From a virus, in IMG/VR virus record IMGVR_UViG_3300027983_000014, positions 1 to 63,015 of that record: a stretch of 63,015 nt of DNA. One strand, given 5' to 3'. Numbering within the stretch: position 1 is the first letter of the stretch; every line of letters starts with the position of its first letter. Shown here one piece after another: positions 7,305 through 16,900 of this stretch. A program made the position numbers and the translations under genes. A model generated the notes under the pieces. That model was given only the letters and a program-made list of their open reading frames with translations, was not told the origin of the DNA and made no database searches.

Positions 7305-7625
7305 ATGGAGCTTCGCCCATATCAGGCGTGCAGGACTTCAGAGGGCTGGTGGCCAGTTGAAGTCGAGTCGTCAAGAGGCGACGGATCGAAGTATGTCGTC
7401 ATGGTTTGTCCATGGGGCAACGCTGTCGAGAACATCTGCGAATGTGCCGGATACACATATCGCGGGGGCTGTCGGCATCAAACCGAAGCGATGGATGCAC
7501 TTTGCGGCTGGATGGAAATCCATGATCCGCAAAAGTATGTCCAGACAGACGATCAACGACGACTAAAGGTCTGCCCTTGTTGCGGAGGACCGACGGTTTG
7601 GAAAATGGAGGTAGAGGATGAGTAA
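7305..7625 (+). CDS. SWIM-type zinc finger protein
   Basis: This 106-residue protein contains CEC-(8)-CRH (CECAGYTYRGGCRH), matching the SWIM zinc-finger pattern CxCx(n)CxH. It also has a later CPCCGG half zinc-ribbon. SWIM fingers bind DNA or proteins in recombination factors and transposases. As the first gene of the early operon, a regulatory or DNA-binding role is reasonable but inferred. The ribosome site is weak: GGAGG lies 19 bp upstream of the ATG, which may mean control by the leader. It overlaps the next gene by 8 bp. Confidence 0.8.
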   Translation: MELRPYQACRTSEGWWPVEVESSRGDGSKYVVMVCPWGNAVENICECAGYTYRGGCRHQTEAMDALCGWMEIHDPQKYVQTDDQRRLKVCPCCGGPTVWKMEVEDE

Positions 7626-8172
7626 TCTCGATACGGTCACAGAACAATTGGCCACGGCCTACAAAGGATGGAAGTCTGGCGAGAAAGCCAAGAACAAGCT
7701 TCGCGATGAATTCTTTGAGGCTGTCGACTCGCAAATAACAAATGGCAATCTGGCCGAAAAGTATTCGAGCGTGGATGCCCCAGATGAACTTTCGGCCCGG
7801 GACCGGTTCAAGAAACAGAACCCGACTTGGGTGATAACTGAAATCCGAAAAGGCGAAGGGGATGTCTGGGAAGCCGTGCTGACCGAGAACCCGGAGTTCG
7901 TCGCCTTCACCTACGTCAACAAGGATCTAGGCGTCGTATTTCAGAAGCAGGTCAGCTCCGGGTCGGTTTACATTGACGATGAAAGGCTTGCCGAGGAAAA
8001 CCCCGATCTCTATGAGGACGTGACGTTTGTCCCAGAGCCAGAGCGGAGACTTAAAGACCTTGAAAGCCTCCCTCCGAATCTGCTTGCCAAGCTGGCTGAT
8101 TACATCTATGAAGGTCGGCCTACCGTCAAGTTGGCCGCTCCTCGCAAGGCGAAGGATGAAGAGCTTGAATAA
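7618..8172 (+). CDS. Hypothetical early protein
   Basis: This 184-residue acidic protein has a helical N-terminal half (about 1-45) and a middle segment that may form beta strands (EFVAFTYVNKDLGVVF). The tail ends KAKDEELE. No known domain was recognised. The start ATG has GGAGGTAGAGG upstream and overlaps the SWIM gene. The position in the early operon suggests a role in early takeover or replication, but nothing specific can be assigned. Confidence 0.82.
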   Translation: MSNLDTVTEQLATAYKGWKSGEKAKNKLRDEFFEAVDSQITNGNLAEKYSSVDAPDELSARDRFKKQNPTWVITEIRKGEGDVWEAVLTENPEFVAFTYVNKDLGVVFQKQVSSGSVYIDDERLAEENPDLYEDVTFVPEPERRLKDLESLPPNLLAKLADYIYEGRPTVKLAAPRKAKDEELE

Positions 8173-8422
8173 CAAATTCTACTTCACCGTGACGGATCTG
8201 GCCCGGTTCCTTGGCAAGAGTGCCGTGACGCTAAGGGGATGGGAGCGCCAAGGTCTGGTCGTCTTCCCTCGTGATCCGGGCGGAGATCGCAAATTCTCGC
8301 TGACAGATGTCAGGCAAGTAGCAAACGCTGCTCACGAACTTGGTAGAATCAATCTTCAGAGATTGCGCTTAGTAGATGCATCTGTTACGATGCTGTCCAT
8401 GATCGAGAAAGAAAACCGATGA
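8156..8422 (+). CDS. MerR-like helix-turn-helix protein
   Basis: This 88-residue protein begins MKSLNNKFYFTVTDLARFL. A MerR-type winged HTH follows at about 9-55, with TVTDLARFLGKSAVTLRGWE and the wing-like RDPGGDRKFSLTDV. It is small and lacks an effector domain. It probably binds DNA as a regulator or an excisionase-like architectural protein. The start at 8156 is inside the upstream gene and is preferred because upstream residues in this frame are shadow-like. Confidence 0.8.
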   Translation: MKSLNNKFYFTVTDLARFLGKSAVTLRGWERQGLVVFPRDPGGDRKFSLTDVRQVANAAHELGRINLQRLRLVDASVTMLSMIEKENR

Positions 8423-9081
8423 ATCCAGACATGATGGAAACGAGTATCGCAATTGTTGGCGGCCCGCAGAGCGGCAAGTCCGCATTCGCTATCGGCTTGC
8501 AAGAGTCGTTCGCGGACGGCCCGGTGGCCGTGATCGACGACTACGTTGACGGCATCATGGAGCAGATCGACGGCGTCGCAGGATTTCGCGGCAACTACAT
8601 TTCGAACTTGGCAATCGCCTTGGGCCGGATCGGCCTTGAGAAGCACGCCGAGAAAGACCATGCGACGGTTATCACCGTAGGTAGCCTACTTGAGACCTCG
8701 GTTTATGCGGCGATGACCTTCGAGACTTTGCAGAAACAGGTCGACTCGGATGCGGACAAGTCCGACCTGCTGCGTCGCGTTGAGGCGACGATGAAGACCT
8801 TGGCCTGCTTCTACATGGACTCGTTCTTTTACGACTTCGTGTTTTATTGCGGACCGACCGGACACGCCAATCTCGCCGACTTTGAGACGCAGTTTGAAAA
8901 GAACCTTCAGGCATCGTTCCAAGCTTTTGCTCTGGTGCCCGTTATCCCTCTGCCGACCGAGGGTGGAGACCTAAAAGAGATCACAGACAATCGTGTGAAG
9001 ACAGCAATTGCCAATATCGAGGAGGCCAACAGTGAAGGTGACGCTCAAGGGTCAAGAACTCCGCTTAAAAAGGCTGTCTGA
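8419..9081 (+). CDS. P-loop NTPase of unknown role
   Basis: This 220-residue protein has a Walker A motif near the N-terminus (GGPQSGKSAF, about 14-23). A possible switch or acidic motif (VAVIDDYVDG) follows shortly after. The fold suggests a small kinase-like or ParA/G-protein-like NTPase. It overlaps the HTH gene by 4 bp (ATGA) and its 3' end overlaps the helicase-loader gene. It may assist replication or modify nucleotides, but the substrate is unknown. Confidence 0.8.
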   Translation: MNPDMMETSIAIVGGPQSGKSAFAIGLQESFADGPVAVIDDYVDGIMEQIDGVAGFRGNYISNLAIALGRIGLEKHAEKDHATVITVGSLLETSVYAAMTFETLQKQVDSDADKSDLLRRVEATMKTLACFYMDSFFYDFVFYCGPTGHANLADFETQFEKNLQASFQAFALVPVIPLPTEGGDLKEITDNRVKTAIANIEEANSEGDAQGSRTPLKKAV

Positions 9082-9868
9082 CCCTGACTACACAAGGGCC
9101 GAGTCTTTGGCCCAGATGTCTGGGATCCCGCTGGATGTCTGCCCTACATGTGGCGGCAAAGAAGAGGTCATTCCTGACTCCGGCGGCGTCATGGATTTCA
9201 AATGCGGGACCTTCTGGTATATGGGCGAAGAGAACTTTTGCGACTGTCAGGCTCAGATCGCATTGCGTGCGCGCTATCTGTTAGCCAACATCGGAGAGCA
9301 ATACATGCGCCTAGACTGGTCTGGGTACATTGGACCCGACGAGGTCAAAGAGAGCGTCGGCCTTTACTTGGCGCGCTGGCAAGACTTCCGGATCAACGGG
9401 ATGGGACTGGAGTTTGGCGGCAAAGGACTTGGCGTTGGAAAGACTTTTGCGGCAACCCACATCGGCAAGGAGATGGTCAAAAGAGGCCAGAATGTCTTTT
9501 TCATTCCGTTCGTAGAGATGATCAGTGCGTACCAATCCGATAACGTGCGCGAGCTAGAAGAGCGCATTAGGACAACCACATATGTCATCCTCGACGAACT
9601 TCTTCCCCCTCAGTCAGATCGCCAGAACCAGTTCTATGCGACTCGGCTAGAAGCGGTGATCCGTCACCGGACCAACTACAACTTACCCACCATCATCACA
9701 ACCAACCTTGACCAAAACGAATTGCACAAGTTTTATCCTCGGACGTACTCTCTGCTAGCTGCTAAACAGCTCAGAATCGACATGTCAGGTGAAGACGCCA
9801 GAGTCGGTAAAATCGCAGAGCAGAACCTCGAACTCGTGGCTAACGGAGAAGTAAGACCGATTACATGA
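9032..9868 (+). CDS. DnaC-like helicase loader (AAA+ ATPase)
   Basis: This 278-residue protein has an N-terminal cysteine cluster (CPTCGG, then C and CDC) like a zinc module. The AAA+ core follows with Walker A GLGVGKT, Walker B YVILDEL and sensor 1 TIITTNL. It should load the DnaB-like helicase encoded next (4-bp ATGA overlap). The start chosen is GTG at 9032, with GGAGG six bases upstream. An upstream in-frame ATG at 9008 has no such site and overlaps more of the preceding gene. Confidence 0.9.
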   Translation: MKVTLKGQELRLKRLSDPDYTRAESLAQMSGIPLDVCPTCGGKEEVIPDSGGVMDFKCGTFWYMGEENFCDCQAQIALRARYLLANIGEQYMRLDWSGYIGPDEVKESVGLYLARWQDFRINGMGLEFGGKGLGVGKTFAATHIGKEMVKRGQNVFFIPFVEMISAYQSDNVRELEERIRTTTYVILDELLPPQSDRQNQFYATRLEAVIRHRTNYNLPTIITTNLDQNELHKFYPRTYSLLAAKQLRIDMSGEDARVGKIAEQNLELVANGEVRPIT

Positions 9869-11121
9869 CGACCCCGACTGAAGAAATTTTTGCGCTTGAT
9901 CTAGACTGGGATTTGATCCAGCATCTGGCAATCGCCGAATCTGTGATGGCGCTTCAAGGGGAGCGCGTTACCGAGAAGCTGATCGAAGATGAAGTCGCTC
10001 GTCGCGTCCTGATCTTTCAGACTGAACACGTCAGAGAATATGGGACTGCGGCCACGCCATCTGTACTTGAGGACGAATTCCCAGAAATTGAGATCGGCGT
10101 ACCGCAAACAGTAATCGGCGATCTTATCGTACGCCTGCGCGAGCGCTATATGCGCAATCACGGGCGGGGGATTATTAAACGGCTTGCCTTGATCGCCAAT
10201 GACGAACCAGCCGCCGTAGGTGATGAAATGATGAGGCGCGGGCGCGAGCTAGTTGAGCTTACGGCCAAGCGTGGAGAAGTTTTCACCGCAGACGATGTCG
10301 ACCGGGCGATGTCCGGATACCACAAGCGGGCAAGGCTAGGTCAGGGTCCTTCCATCGGCTACAAAGAGCTGGACGAACACTTTTACGGACTCAAGGGCGT
10401 TACCTTCCTGCTGGCCGCTCCGAAAACTTATAAGAGTTGGTTCACAATCAACGCCGTTCTTGAGAATGCCATCCGAGGACAGAACCCCTACCTCTACTCG
10501 CTAGAGCTTCCGGCAGACGAAGCTGACTTCCGTCTCAGGTGCATGGCCGCCAACATCCCGTATTGGAAGTACATCAAGAACTGTCTGACGCCAGACGAAG
10601 AAAATCGCATCAGGGTCGCCACTCAAGAAATCTTGGAGACCGGCAGCTACAAGGTCGGGAAGCCTGAGCCGGGTGAAAGAACGGTAGACATGATGGTCGA
10701 GCGAGCCTTAAATTCCGGGGCGGACTGCATCTTCATCGATCAGCTTCAGTACATGGAAAACCGTAAGGGCGTCAATCTGGGTTCGGCAAACAACACCGGA
10801 GACTACTGGGAGGTTGCAAATGACCTTCGAGACCAATCAGACGAGATCCCCATCTTTGTGGTCCATCAGTTCAACCGCTCCGTGATGAACGCAAAGGAAA
10901 TGCCGGAGATGCAACAAGCAAAAGGATCGTCGGCAATCGAAGAAGTGGCCACGCTGCAACTGGCCCTTTGGTCAAACAAAGAGATGCGGAAGAACAACCT
11001 TGTCCACCTAGGGACATTGGCTTCGCGGAACTTTGGATACGGAACTTGGGAAATCAATGTCCAGCTTTCTTACGGATGCAAGTTTGAGATGATGGGCGCT
11101 GTAGAAGACGAAGGGGAGTAG
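9865..11121 (+). CDS. DnaB-like replicative helicase
   Basis: This 418-residue protein has a helical N-terminal region and a RecA-like motor from about 155. The P-loop is unusual, AAPKTYKS (about 184-191), keeping the K-S pair but lacking the normal glycines. Walker B is FIDQLQY. The later VVHQFNRS and KGSSAIEE segments match DnaB motifs. It should unwind DNA ahead of the DnaE polymerase with the loader and primase on either side. The atypical P-loop recalls DnaB relatives in other phages and does not necessarily mean inactivity. Confidence 0.88.
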   Translation: MTTPTEEIFALDLDWDLIQHLAIAESVMALQGERVTEKLIEDEVARRVLIFQTEHVREYGTAATPSVLEDEFPEIEIGVPQTVIGDLIVRLRERYMRNHGRGIIKRLALIANDEPAAVGDEMMRRGRELVELTAKRGEVFTADDVDRAMSGYHKRARLGQGPSIGYKELDEHFYGLKGVTFLLAAPKTYKSWFTINAVLENAIRGQNPYLYSLELPADEADFRLRCMAANIPYWKYIKNCLTPDEENRIRVATQEILETGSYKVGKPEPGERTVDMMVERALNSGADCIFIDQLQYMENRKGVNLGSANNTGDYWEVANDLRDQSDEIPIFVVHQFNRSVMNAKEMPEMQQAKGSSAIEEVATLQLALWSNKEMRKNNLVHLGTLASRNFGYGTWEINVQLSYGCKFEMMGAVEDEGE

Positions 11122-11123
11122 AG

Positions 11124-11309
11124 ATGAAATACACCCAACCAAATTATGTATATTCTGACGGAAAGAAGTTCATGAATCCTGAGCTATCTGAGATGATTGC
11201 TTGGATCGTTCTGGGTGTCGAAGACGAATGGATCAGGGGCAAAGAATACGACGCCGAGCGCACCTTTTGGGCGGATCGCATCAAAGAGGCCAAGGATAAG
11301 ATCCTGTGA
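11124..11309 (+). CDS. Small hypothetical protein
   Basis: This 61-residue protein begins MKYTQPNYVYSDGKKFMN and is rich in aromatic and charged residues. It lies 2 bp after the helicase and overlaps the primase start (TGATG). GGGGAGTAGAG provides a ribosome site. No motif was recognised. It may be a replisome accessory, judged only by location. Confidence 0.75.
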   Translation: MKYTQPNYVYSDGKKFMNPELSEMIAWIVLGVEDEWIRGKEYDAERTFWADRIKEAKDKIL

Positions 11310-12316
11310 TGACGGAGGTCCCATACAGGGACTTTGTTGACCGCATCGACATTGATGCGTGGGAGGAGGCCATCGGGTTTGTCCCAATCAGCCAAAAGGA
11401 AAACGAAGACCTCGGCTGCTGTTTGGATCCATGGGGACAGCACCAGCACGGTGACAGAACCGGCAAGTTAGCGATCAACCGTGACAAGCGCTTATACAAC
11501 TGCTGGGTTTGCGGCGGAGGCACGATTCTGACATACACGATGGGGGTCAAGGACATCGATGTCGCGGGAGCCACCGCTTGGCTTCATCAGTTCACTCGTA
11601 GGGTCGAAGACACCGCTGAACGCTTTGAGGCTGAGATAGAGCGCCTTCTTTCCGAAGACGGCGCCATCGAGCAGAAGGCCTCCATGCCGTATTTCAATGC
11701 GGCCGTCCTTGACAAGTGGAACGATTATTCAGACGGGATGCTGGAATGGGCACTCAGACGCGGGATATCAATCGAAGTGTTACGCCGTTACCGAGTCGGG
11801 CACAATCCCGATTTGATGATGCGCTACTTCACGGGGCCAGCAGCCGTCTTCCCACACTTTTTAGGTGACCGGCTGGTCGGCTGGCAGTCGAGATGGATAT
11901 GCGACTTCCCCAAAGACATCCCCAAGTACGTTTTCACAAACGACTTTCCAAGGGAGCGCTCCGTATACGGCATCGATCAGATCGAAGGAGGCGCACCTGT
12001 CGTTGTCTGCGAGTCCGTCCCAACTGTCCTTTTTCTGGCTTCGAACGGCTACCCGGCGGTAGCAACCTTCGGGGCCTCAGTAACCAAGGATCAGATTTTG
12101 TGCCTGCGCCGACTACAGCAAGGAGTGATCCTCGCTCCGGACAACGACAAGGCCGGGGATAAGTTTGAGCGCATCCTAACCGAAGGGTTAGAACGATACA
12201 TCGACCTTAGAGTGGCCGAGCGAGTCCCGGACGATGGTGCCGACCTAGGAGACCTAGTTGGTGAACCAGAAGTGCTTCGATACTTGATCGAGACGTCCAC
12301 TATTCCCGGCCTCTGA
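11309..12316 (+). CDS. DnaG-type primase
   Basis: This 335-residue protein begins with a CHC2-type zinc module (C37/C38, H45/H47, C65 and C68 in NCWVCGG). A central region leads into a TOPRIM domain: the acidic VVVCESVP and the later PDNDKAGDKF give the E...DxD metal-binding residues. It should synthesise RNA primers and work with the adjacent helicase. ATG at 11309 overlaps the preceding stop; GTG at 11306 is an alternative. It is shorter than bacterial DnaG and appears to lack the C-terminal helicase-binding domain. Confidence 0.9.
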   Translation: MTEVPYRDFVDRIDIDAWEEAIGFVPISQKENEDLGCCLDPWGQHQHGDRTGKLAINRDKRLYNCWVCGGGTILTYTMGVKDIDVAGATAWLHQFTRRVEDTAERFEAEIERLLSEDGAIEQKASMPYFNAAVLDKWNDYSDGMLEWALRRGISIEVLRRYRVGHNPDLMMRYFTGPAAVFPHFLGDRLVGWQSRWICDFPKDIPKYVFTNDFPRERSVYGIDQIEGGAPVVVCESVPTVLFLASNGYPAVATFGASVTKDQILCLRRLQQGVILAPDNDKAGDKFERILTEGLERYIDLRVAERVPDDGADLGDLVGEPEVLRYLIETSTIPGL

Positions 12317-12333
12317 TCCGTCACGTAAATAGT

Positions 12334-12531
12334 ATGGCAATCCGTAAATATCAGCGCGTCGAGAAGGAGGAGATTCTGTCTCCCGATCAGCACCAGCAGG
12401 TAGGAGATCAACTCCACCGGCTTGGGAAAACCTCCGCCACAGAGCTTAATGCAGATGAGCGCGAGGATCTGAAGATCGATGACGAAGATAGTTTGCAATC
12501 TGAGAAGATTGCTGATACGGTTCCTGAGTAG
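12334..12531 (+). CDS. Small acidic hypothetical protein
   Basis: This 65-residue protein begins MAIRKYQRVEKEEILSPDQ and is predicted helical and acidic toward the C-terminus. No ribosome site is obvious before its ATG. It fills the space between primase and the ssDNA-binding-like gene. Its coding status is likely but not certain. Confidence 0.6.
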   Translation: MAIRKYQRVEKEEILSPDQHQQVGDQLHRLGKTSATELNADEREDLKIDDEDSLQSEKIADTVPE

Positions 12532-12590
12532 ATAGTCAAGTCATGGCGATAGTGCCTGTTTGGCCTAAGCCCTAACCAAAGGAGAAGTAA

Positions 12591-13565
12591 ATGCCGAAGT
12601 TTGAACCACGGCGCGGCTTTGCCGCAATTGAAGAAGCCGCTACCATAAAAAAGGGCGGTAACTTCCGCCCCTTCGTGCCGGAGATCAGTTGGCGCGAAGA
12701 CAACGAGAAGAAGTACATTCTCGTCCTCACCCCCCTCTCTGAAGTGATCACGCTCGATGTGCACGAGTGGGTCCCGGTCGGTCAGGGCGAGAAGGCAAAT
12801 GGCGACACGTACACCAAGTACGAAGCGTTCATTTCCCGCAAGGACGGCAGCATCGGTGAAGATTACGACGACCTTGAGGATCGCCTTAATCGTAAGCCTC
12901 GGACCCGGCACATCGGCGTAGCCGTTGAGCTTGAGCCGATCTTTGAAACCGTCAAGGGTCGTCAGCGGCCTAAGGGGTTCACCGTCAAGACGGATACATA
13001 CACGCGGAAAACAGAGGACGGCGAGGAGGAAGTGACCCAGCCAGTGATTGGTCTGATTGTCCAGTCCGCCCTACTCGTGTGGTCTTCTCTAGGATCCTTA
13101 GACGCGTCTCAAGGTCCGCTGTCGGCGCTACCAATCGAGGTGACGCGACGCGGCAAGGATCGCAACACGAGGTACGACTTCGTCCCATTCGTCGATGCCC
13201 CGGTAGATCTTTCTGCCGTCGTCGACCACGTAGACGGAATCTCGTATCTCAAAGAGAATCTGGCCGATGTTATTGCGGCGGCTGAAGCAGCCGATGACGA
13301 GGTTGGGGCTGCGCAGGGAGTAGCCATGACGCTCTTGGATCTCCGCATGGTCGAACTACGGGACAAGGATCGTTACGACGAGCTTGTGTCTCCGATTCAA
13401 GACCTCCCTGACCGATTTGGAAGCAATAAGACCGCCACCCCGGCACGGTCGGCTAGGCGCTCGCCGCGTCCTGCTGAGAACGATGACGTCCAAGAGGCAG
13501 CGAAGGTAGAGCCGCCTAAGGCGGATCGATTCGCAGCCCTAAAGGCCAAGATCGAAAGCAAGTGA
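12591..13565 (+). CDS. Putative single-stranded DNA-binding protein
   Basis: This 324-residue protein has a mixed N-terminal body (about 1-210). The C-terminal tail is flexible and charged (KTATPARSARRSPRPAENDD, then EPPKADRFAALKAKIESK). Its place between primase and polymerase and its high-quality ribosome site (AAAGGAGAAGTAA-ATG), which suggests abundance, fit an SSB. I do not see a clear OB-fold signature, so the function is inferred mainly from neighbours. It could be another replisome structural protein. Confidence 0.6.
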   Translation: MPKFEPRRGFAAIEEAATIKKGGNFRPFVPEISWREDNEKKYILVLTPLSEVITLDVHEWVPVGQGEKANGDTYTKYEAFISRKDGSIGEDYDDLEDRLNRKPRTRHIGVAVELEPIFETVKGRQRPKGFTVKTDTYTRKTEDGEEEVTQPVIGLIVQSALLVWSSLGSLDASQGPLSALPIEVTRRGKDRNTRYDFVPFVDAPVDLSAVVDHVDGISYLKENLADVIAAAEAADDEVGAAQGVAMTLLDLRMVELRDKDRYDELVSPIQDLPDRFGSNKTATPARSARRSPRPAENDDVQEAAKVEPPKADRFAALKAKIESK

Positions 13566-13575
13566 CAACGGAGCC

Positions 13576-13824
13576 ATGCTCACGCAGGATGCCATCGCAT
13601 GGGCCGGTAGAATGCTTGAAGATTTCTACACGATCCATAAGAACGAGAACGCCCGCGATATGGCGGAGGCCGTCACGACCCTGAGAGAAGGGTACGGTAT
13701 CGACGACGAGATTGCGGATCTATACATTCGTTGGATCCACAAATTCGTCGGCGAAGAATATGACGAGCCAATGCTGTTAGGCCTCCTCGTGGGCGTTATG
13801 GCTTCGGAATACGAAAAGTGGTAA
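13576..13824 (+). CDS. Small hypothetical protein
   Basis: This 82-residue, probably all-helical protein begins MLTQDAIAWAGRMLEDFYT and contains a hydrophobic C-terminal helix (MLLGLLVGVMASEYEKW). It is 10 bp downstream of the putative SSB gene. No motif was recognised. The hydrophobic segment is short and amphipathic, not clearly transmembrane. Confidence 0.75.
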   Translation: MLTQDAIAWAGRMLEDFYTIHKNENARDMAEAVTTLREGYGIDDEIADLYIRWIHKFVGEEYDEPMLLGLLVGVMASEYEKW

Positions 13825-13863
13825 AAATTGGATAATGCGTGACCTTTGCACCGATCCATAACC

Positions 13864-13882
13864 ACAGCGGATACCCCGCTGT
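13864..13882 (+). promoter_or_regulatory. Hairpin abutting the dnaE ribosome-binding site
   Basis: ACAGCGG (13864-13870) pairs with CCGCTGT (13876-13882) around a 5-nt loop. It ends directly against AAGGAGG (13883-13889), the ribosome site of the polymerase gene. A 7-bp hairpin here could tune translation or bind a protein. Confidence 0.45.
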
Positions 13883-13902
13883 AAGGAGGTGGTACGTCCG
13901 AT

Positions 13903-16900
13903 ATGAATTTTGCCCCCATACATAATCATTCGGAGTATTGACTCCGCTCTTGACGGTCTTTCGACTTGTCGAGAAATTGCCATCCGCTGCCAAGAAATCG
14001 GATGCTCATGCTGCGGTCTGAGCGACCATGGCACCGTTTCAGGACACTTGGAGTTTGCTCGTGTAATGGGCGAGTACGGCATCAAGCCGGTATTCGCCGT
14101 CGAGGCCTACCATGGTGTCAAAACGGAGTTCAATAAAAGCGAGCGCGACCAAGCCCATTTCGTGGCCGGAGCGCTAACTGACGAGGGTTTGCGCAATGTG
14201 TGGCGCATAGTCGATGCAGCGTCAGACAACTTCCGCTTTGTCGGTCGCGCCAATTGGGACATCCTTGAAAAGTACAGCGAGGGGGTGTTCGCTACATCGG
14301 CGTGCATTCAGGGTCTTGTCGGACAGGGGGTTCTCAAGGGGGATCCTTATGAGCCTCTGAATAGATACCTTGAGATCTTCAAAGACAACTTTTACATCGA
14401 GATCCACACCTACCCCGGTGAGGAACACGAGCGACTAAATTTGGATCTGGTCAGCATCGCCCAAGAAAGGGGCATCCCGCTGATCTATTCTACAGACGCA
14501 CACTTCGCCGGACCTGACCAATATGAGGTCCACGATGCCTACGTAGCCGCACAAACTGGTGAAGATGTGATGATGGATCCGCAGGACAGGAAGATGTGGC
14601 ATCCGAAGGCGCTGTTTATTCAAGACGAAGAACAGATCCGCGAAAGCCTGAGCTACCTGCCAGACTCGGTAGTCGACGAAGCTCTAAGAAACAGCGGAGA
14701 GCTTGGCGAGAACTGCAACGCTCAACTGCCGGGGGTCGAGCGTCATCTGCCCGCCTTTATCCCTGCTGAGTGCCCATGGTTTGACAAGAAAGACAAGAAG
14801 AGCAGCGCAGCCGCCCTGTTTGTTAGCTTGGTGGAAAGCGGGATGGTCGAGCGCTACGGCGACAATGCTCCGGTCGAGACATGGGAGCGCGCCGAGCAGG
14901 AGCTTGAGGTCTTTCTCGATGCGGGGCTAGAGAATTACTTTCTTCAAACTTGGGATTTCTGCCAGTACTGCGACAACAACAACATCAAGAGGGGTCCGGG
15001 TCGAGGCTCTGCTGCTGGGGCGATTGTCGCATATGCACTTGGCATCACCGATGTCGACCCGATCAAGTACGGACTGATCTTCGAGCGGTTCTACAATCCG
15101 GGTCGCGAAAAAGGGTTTCCTGACATCGACAACGACTTCCCGGTCAAGGACCGTAAGCGCGTGCGCGAATACCTGATGGAGCGCTGGGGTCACGACAAGG
15201 TGCGGACAATCGGGACCATCACCCGAATGAAGCCCAAGGCGACCATCGACCGCACCTACAAAGCTTGCCGCGTCACCTTCGAAGAGAAGGAAGCCCTAAA
15301 GCGCATTGTAAACCGGGTTCCTGACATCGACATTCTGGGACCGGACTCCATCGGCTGGGACGAAGAGCTTGATCCCGGCAAAACGGTTTATGTCCTTGAC
15401 CCTAGTACCGAAATTCCGGGAAGGATTGATGAGTGGTTAAGCGGCCTGCACGAAGACCGTCGCGGAGTCGTCAACTATTGGCTAGAGATTGTGCGCCATG
15501 TTTGCTCCCGGGTATCCGGATATGGGGTTCATCCGTCAGGGGTCGTCGTGTCCGACGTGACCCTGCAAGGCGAACTCCCCTGCATGTGGAACGCCAAACA
15601 GAAGGTGCACGTAACGTGCTTCCCGATGTCCGACGTTGACCGCCGGATGTTTGTCAAGCAGGACCTTCTGGGTCTGCGCAACCTCGACACCCTTCAGGAC
15701 TGGGAGGATCAGGTCTCTCCGCTGGTCGGCGCAATCGACTGGTCGTCATTGTCAGACGACGATTTAGAAGAAGAGGGCTGGAGGCTTTTGGACGTGGGAT
15801 TGACGTTAGGGGTCTTCCAAATCGAGAAGGGTTACGCCCGCCAACTGTGTAAAGACTTCAAGCCTCGTAGCATCGAAGACCTAGGGATCATCGTTGCCCT
15901 CAACCGCCCCGGCCCAATCCGCTCGGGAGCACCTGACTCCTTTATCGCCCGACGCAATGGCGACGAAGCTGTTACCTATGATCACCCCATTCTTGAGGAC
16001 ATTCTGGAGCCGACCTACGGGTGGTTCCTTTATCAGGAGCAGGTGATCGCATTCTTTTCGAAGCTTGGATTCAGCCTAGGCGAAGCAGATGCCGTGCGCA
16101 AAATCCTTGGCAAGAAGAAGCCAGCAGAGATGAAGGCTTTGCGCGACGGCAAGAGAGAGTGGTCTGGCAAGGGGTACTTTGATGCTGCCGAAGCGGCTGG
16201 AGTCGACCCTCAAAGTGCAGACGCCATCTGGGCCAAAGTCGAGGACTTCGCTAAATACTCGTTCAACAAAAGCCACGCGATTGCCTATGCAACAATCGCC
16301 TTTAGAACCTTGTACGCCAAATACAACGCCCCGGCCCAATTCGTTATGGCTTGCATCCGAACGAACCCTGATGATGCGGGTGATTATGTTGGCGAGGGTC
16401 GTCGCATGGGGATCAAGGTGCTGCCTCCTGACATCATGAGGTCAGGCACAGAGGTGGCGGTGGTCAATAGCGACATCTACTTTGGGTTCAGCAATATCAA
16501 GGGCATCGGCAAAGGCAGCGCTGAATTCTTGTGCCGGTTGCGAGACGAATACGATCTGTCTAGCCCTGAGCTTTTGTTTGACGCCATCGAGCACAAACAG
16601 AAGGGTTGGTCTGAAAGGCAGAAAGAGGGCAAGCTCAAGGAAAAGTCGCCCCGGCAACAATTTCGGCAGCACCTCATCCCCCTGTTGGAACAGGCTGGCG
16701 CGTGGCAAGACTATGAGTCTCAAAAGCTAACGATGTCAGAAAAGCAGAAGTTAGAAAAAGAGCTTCTGGGTGTGATCCTTACCGACGACTGCGACAAGAT
16801 CTTTGACAAAAATGCAGACGCCATCGAGAACTGCGACTCTTACGCAGATCTTGAGCTGGGCGACGGGGAAAAGCTGCGCCTCGCGGGAGCCATTTCTTCT

